Shown here: positions 61,934 through 64,000 of the stretch, piece by piece
Numbering within the stretch: the first letter of the stretch is position 1
How the letters are laid out: every line of letters begins with the position of its first letter
Assembly: GCA_903895255.1 (NCBI GenBank)
Contig: CAITTG010000109.1
Span: 1-64,000, forward strand
Origin: an uncultured Verrucomicrobia subdivision 3 bacterium
GTDB taxonomy: Bacteria > Verrucomicrobiota > Verrucomicrobiia > Limisphaerales > UBA11358
Reading direction: 5' to 3'
DNA: 64,000 bases
Notes under the pieces: model-generated
What the model saw: the letters and a program-made list of their open reading frames with translations, nothing else
Database searches by the model: none
What the model was told of the DNA's origin: nothing
Program-made: the position numbers and the translations under genes

Positions 61934-62728
61934 TCAGGCCTGGCGATTGCGGCGGTAGGCCAGCAGGCTGGCAATACCGATGCCGACCAACGCCAGGGAG
62001 GAGGGTTCGGGAACAGGGGAACCGGTCAAATCGAGGTTGCCGAAGCGCCAGTTACCGGAGGTGCCATTATAGGGAACAGTGCTGCCACTCACCAGCGTGG
62101 CGCTGGCATAGCTGGCGGTGTTGCCGGTGGAATCAAAGGCCGAGACCAGACGGATGCCGAAATTAGGATCGTTGTTGGCACCGGTGATGGAGCTGAGGTC
62201 GAGCGTGATGGTGGGGCTGCTGCTGGCGGCGCCGTAATAATCATTCGGCGTGGCTACATAGGTGCCGGCCAACGTGGTGCCGCCAATCGCTGTCCAGCCT
62301 GAGGAATTGCCAGTGTTTAAATTGTACTGCACCGAGAGGTCGCGAATACCCTGGGTGGTGGTGTACCAGTCGAAGGAAAAACCAATGTTCTGTTCGCCGA
62401 CGGTGGAGGCATCCAGTTCGAGACCCTGGCTGTATTGGGGAGCGCCCAAGGACCAGCCGCCGGAGGCGTTGCGCACGCGCAAGAGGTATTCGCTGAAGGA
62501 GGAGTGGGCCGTGCCGGCGGTGAGGGTCACGTCACCAGAGGGTGTTCCGCTATTATAGCCAAAGCCAATCAGGGTGGCCGTGCCGCTGCCCGTGGTGGCC
62601 GGGAGCGAGGTGATGGGGGCTGCCTGCACCGCACTGAAGTTCCAAGCGGTAAACACACTTTGGGCTTGCACCGTCGCCATGGACGCGACCACAAGGGCGG
62701 CAACTGCGAGAATTTGTTGGTTTTTCAT
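61934..62728 (-). CDS. PEP-CTERM-anchored secreted protein
   Basis: 264 residues: signal peptide (MKNQQILAVAALVVASMATVQAQ), a Ser/Thr/Gly-rich beta-sandwich body, and a C-terminal PEP-CTERM sorting signal (VPEPSSLALVGIGIASLLAYRRNRQ). The signal is recognised by an exosortase, which is not in the window. Probably an exported surface or biofilm protein. Own promoter upstream; terminator shared with tRNA-Val. Confidence 0.92.
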   Translation of the reverse strand: MKNQQILAVAALVVASMATVQAQSVFTAWNFSAVQAAPITSLPATTGSGTATLIGFGYNSGTPSGDVTLTAGTAHSSFSEYLLRVRNASGGWSLGAPQYSQGLELDASTVGEQNIGFSFDWYTTTQGIRDLSVQYNLNTGNSSGWTAIGGTTLAGTYVATPNDYYGAASSSPTITLDLSSITGANNDPNFGIRLVSAFDSTGNTASYASATLVSGSTVPYNGTSGNWRFGNLDLTGSPVPEPSSLALVGIGIASLLAYRRNRQA

Positions 62729-63113
62729 TAATGGTTGAGGTTTAAAATGGTTTTGTTTCCTTACGCTGATAATTGTACAGATGCTCGTTACAGGATTACG
62801 GCAGGCAGGTTACAAATTGGTTACAATGGCGATTGGTTCTAGATGAGGGAGCGGCAACTAAATGGGAATTATTGTCATATGGAGAGGAGAGATGCAGGAA
62901 TGGAAACGACATGCGTGGATTGGTGGGGGCACGATTGAAACGCTGCGCCATGCGCTCCCGGCCCGTGCCCCCAATCTGCCATAACCATCGGTGGCAGTTG
63001 GATCTGCACCTGTTTCAGGCATGCCGCCTAGTTGGCCATGTACGAAGTTGACCCGCCACCTAACCCGCTAAAGGAGCGTTGTTGCATCGCAGAGCAGGAT
63101 CGAAATTTCAGCT
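62729..63113. other. Intergenic region upstream of the PEP-CTERM gene
   Basis: 385 bp. It contains the PEP-CTERM gene's promoter and the end of the acid phosphatase gene. A plus-strand open frame at 62773-63051 lacks a ribosome-binding site and known domain and is treated as a shadow. Two direct GTTACA-type repeats occur near 62785-62825 (GTTACAGGA, GGTTACAAA, GGTTACAAT). Confidence 0.45.
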
Positions 63114-63818
63114 TCAGTTCCTAGCGGCGGCTTGGACGGCTTGGATCTCGGCTTGGGCAGCGGCGAAGTCTTGCTGATATTCGGGGCTGGCTTTCAGGGC
63201 GTTGAAAATGGTGCGGGCATAAAAACGGCCGGCATAAATATCGGTGGGGTAATGGCGGGCGATTTGAATGCGGTGCCACCCAAAACCACGACCGATGGCC
63301 AGGATAGGGTCTTTCTTATCCGGCACTAAATCCGCGAGCACCAGGGCGAGCACGGTGCCCTCGGTGGAATGACCGCTGGGATAGCTGAAACTGGTTTCCA
63401 ATTTGCCCGAGGCCAGGCCGGGGTAAACGACGAACGGGCGTGGCCGTTTGAAGATGTCCTTGGCCTGGTCGGTGATGATTTCCGCATCGCTTTGCACGCG
63501 CTCAAAAAAAGCGGTGGTTTTGGGCAGGTTGGTGGAGGTGAAAAACGGCCCCACGGCGGGCGTGAAGGTGAAGACATCAAATTTCTTCTCTGAAAACGCG
63601 ATGGCAGCTTGTTGCGGGGTGCAGGCGCCATGAACGGACACGACGGTGGCCATGTCGGCGGCTTGCTCCGGGGAATCCAAGGCGGGCGGCGGCGGCAGCG
63701 TGGCGCGGGCGTCCGGCTCGCGACCGACGAGGTAGTGCAGGGTGGCGTCTGCTGCCTTTAACGAGACGAGGCTGGCCGCCAGAAGCAAAACCAACACCAG
63801 TTGACGATTTCGAAACAT
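63114..63818 (-). CDS. Class A non-specific acid phosphatase (PAP2 superfamily)
   Basis: 234 residues from ATG 63818, with signal peptide (QLVLVLLLAASLVSLKAA). The phosphatase motifs KRPRPF, SYPSGHS and GWHRIQIARHYPTDI (KX6RP, PSGH, SRX5HX3D-like) are intact. Periplasmic phosphomonoesterase. It is a soluble relative of the membrane PAP2 proteins at 51083 and 52629. In-frame TTG 63845 extends it without family support. Confidence 0.9.
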   Translation of the reverse strand: MFRNRQLVLVLLLAASLVSLKAADATLHYLVGREPDARATLPPPPALDSPEQAADMATVVSVHGACTPQQAAIAFSEKKFDVFTFTPAVGPFFTSTNLPKTTAFFERVQSDAEIITDQAKDIFKRPRPFVVYPGLASGKLETSFSYPSGHSTEGTVLALVLADLVPDKKDPILAIGRGFGWHRIQIARHYPTDIYAGRFYARTIFNALKASPEYQQDFAAAQAEIQAVQAAARN

Positions 63819-63896
63819 CGAACAGGACAAGGTGATGCGTTTCAAGCGATAAAAAAATTCAGAGTTGAAAAAACGGAGCTTCAGCGACCGAGCTGG

Positions 63897-64000
63897 TCAG
63901 GGCACAGTGATGCCGTCGCAGGACCAATTGATATCCGGGTTGCCCGGATCGCCGGCTTTGGCTTGAGCCGTGTCATTGAAGCAGATGTAAGAATATTTGT
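63897..64000 (-). CDS. 3' end of a further gene (partial)
   Basis: A minus-strand frame enters from the right edge and ends with TGA at 63897-63899, leaving the last 34 residues (KYSYICFNDTAQAKAGDPGNPDINW...). The tail looks like the C-terminus of a secreted or pilin-like protein with two Cys, but it is too short to name. Confidence 0.5.
   Translation of the reverse strand, partial: KYSYICFNDTAQAKAGDPGNPDINWSCDGITVP

Noticed and set aside
62773..63051. Plus-strand 92-residue open frame upstream of the PEP-CTERM gene
   Set aside because: No ribosome-binding site, no domain, Cys/Arg/Trp-rich composition typical of chance frames.

Overview
The window looks like a chromosomal segment of a GC-rich Verrucomicrobiota bacterium, probably of the Pedosphaera/Limisphaera type. 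This is inferred from gene content, not from a search. Supporting marks are a PEP-CTERM protein, a very large secreted beta-helix/Ig-like protein with Thr/Asn/Gly-rich modules, squalene-hopene cyclase, class II (B12-dependent) ribonucleotide reductase, eukaryote-type GSII glutamine synthetase, a futalosine-pathway MqnD and short palindromic repeats of the kind common in this phylum. Most of the window is ordinary housekeeping sequence with short intergenic gaps and mixed strands.

Layout. Positions 1-1770 are an accessory island: two small orphan genes separated by a repeated, folded element that resembles integron attC sites, then a MazF-type toxin with its antitoxin. Positions 1950-9580 hold gnd, a repeat-rich spacer, rpsB-tsf, a HicBA pair and the tetrapyrrole operon hemX-hemA-hemC. 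Positions 9680-16300 hold glnA, a Na+/H+ antiporter and the pntA1-pntA2-pntB transhydrogenase operon, which ends in a stand-alone cyclic-nucleotide-type domain protein. Positions 16300-20340 hold a nucleotidyltransferase pair, pabB behind a LOG-family gene, and an antitoxin with a truncated PIN toxin. Positions 20660-29480 hold nrdJ, thrH, a secreted protein, malic enzyme, and a sigma-70 factor with apt. Positions 29750-44150 hold the 1333-residue beta-helix protein, an orphan RND pump behind an RsbU-like phosphatase, gap, and an operon of Tsp protease, secreted protein, yacG and msrA. Positions 44460-54840 hold lepB, mqnD, comB and an envelope-glycosylation neighbourhood (GT2, ArnT-like, PAP2 and a PAP2-ArnT fusion), interrupted by a ribbon-helix-helix-like gene, a second cyclic-nucleotide-type protein and ogg. 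Positions 54940-64000 hold shc-pyrD, an HU/IHF gene, nadB, panC, a glutaredoxin, tRNA-Val(CAC), the PEP-CTERM protein, a class A acid phosphatase and the 3' end of one more gene.

No complete mobile element, CRISPR array or rRNA is present. The best leads for something undescribed are: (1) the attC-like repeat pair around orphan genes; (2) two distant copies of a promoter-like TTGACA element whose 16-bp spacer contains a CATCA-N2-TGATG palindrome, one of them upstream of a 46-codon ORF with a strong ribosome-binding site; (3) paired HTH-less cyclic-nucleotide-domain proteins in which the usual ligand-binding Glu position is Trp; (4) a PAP2 phosphatase fused to an ArnT-type glycosyltransferase; (5) several genes, mostly toxin-antitoxin or regulator genes, whose promoter lies only 6-9 bp before the start codon and so predicts leaderless mRNAs.
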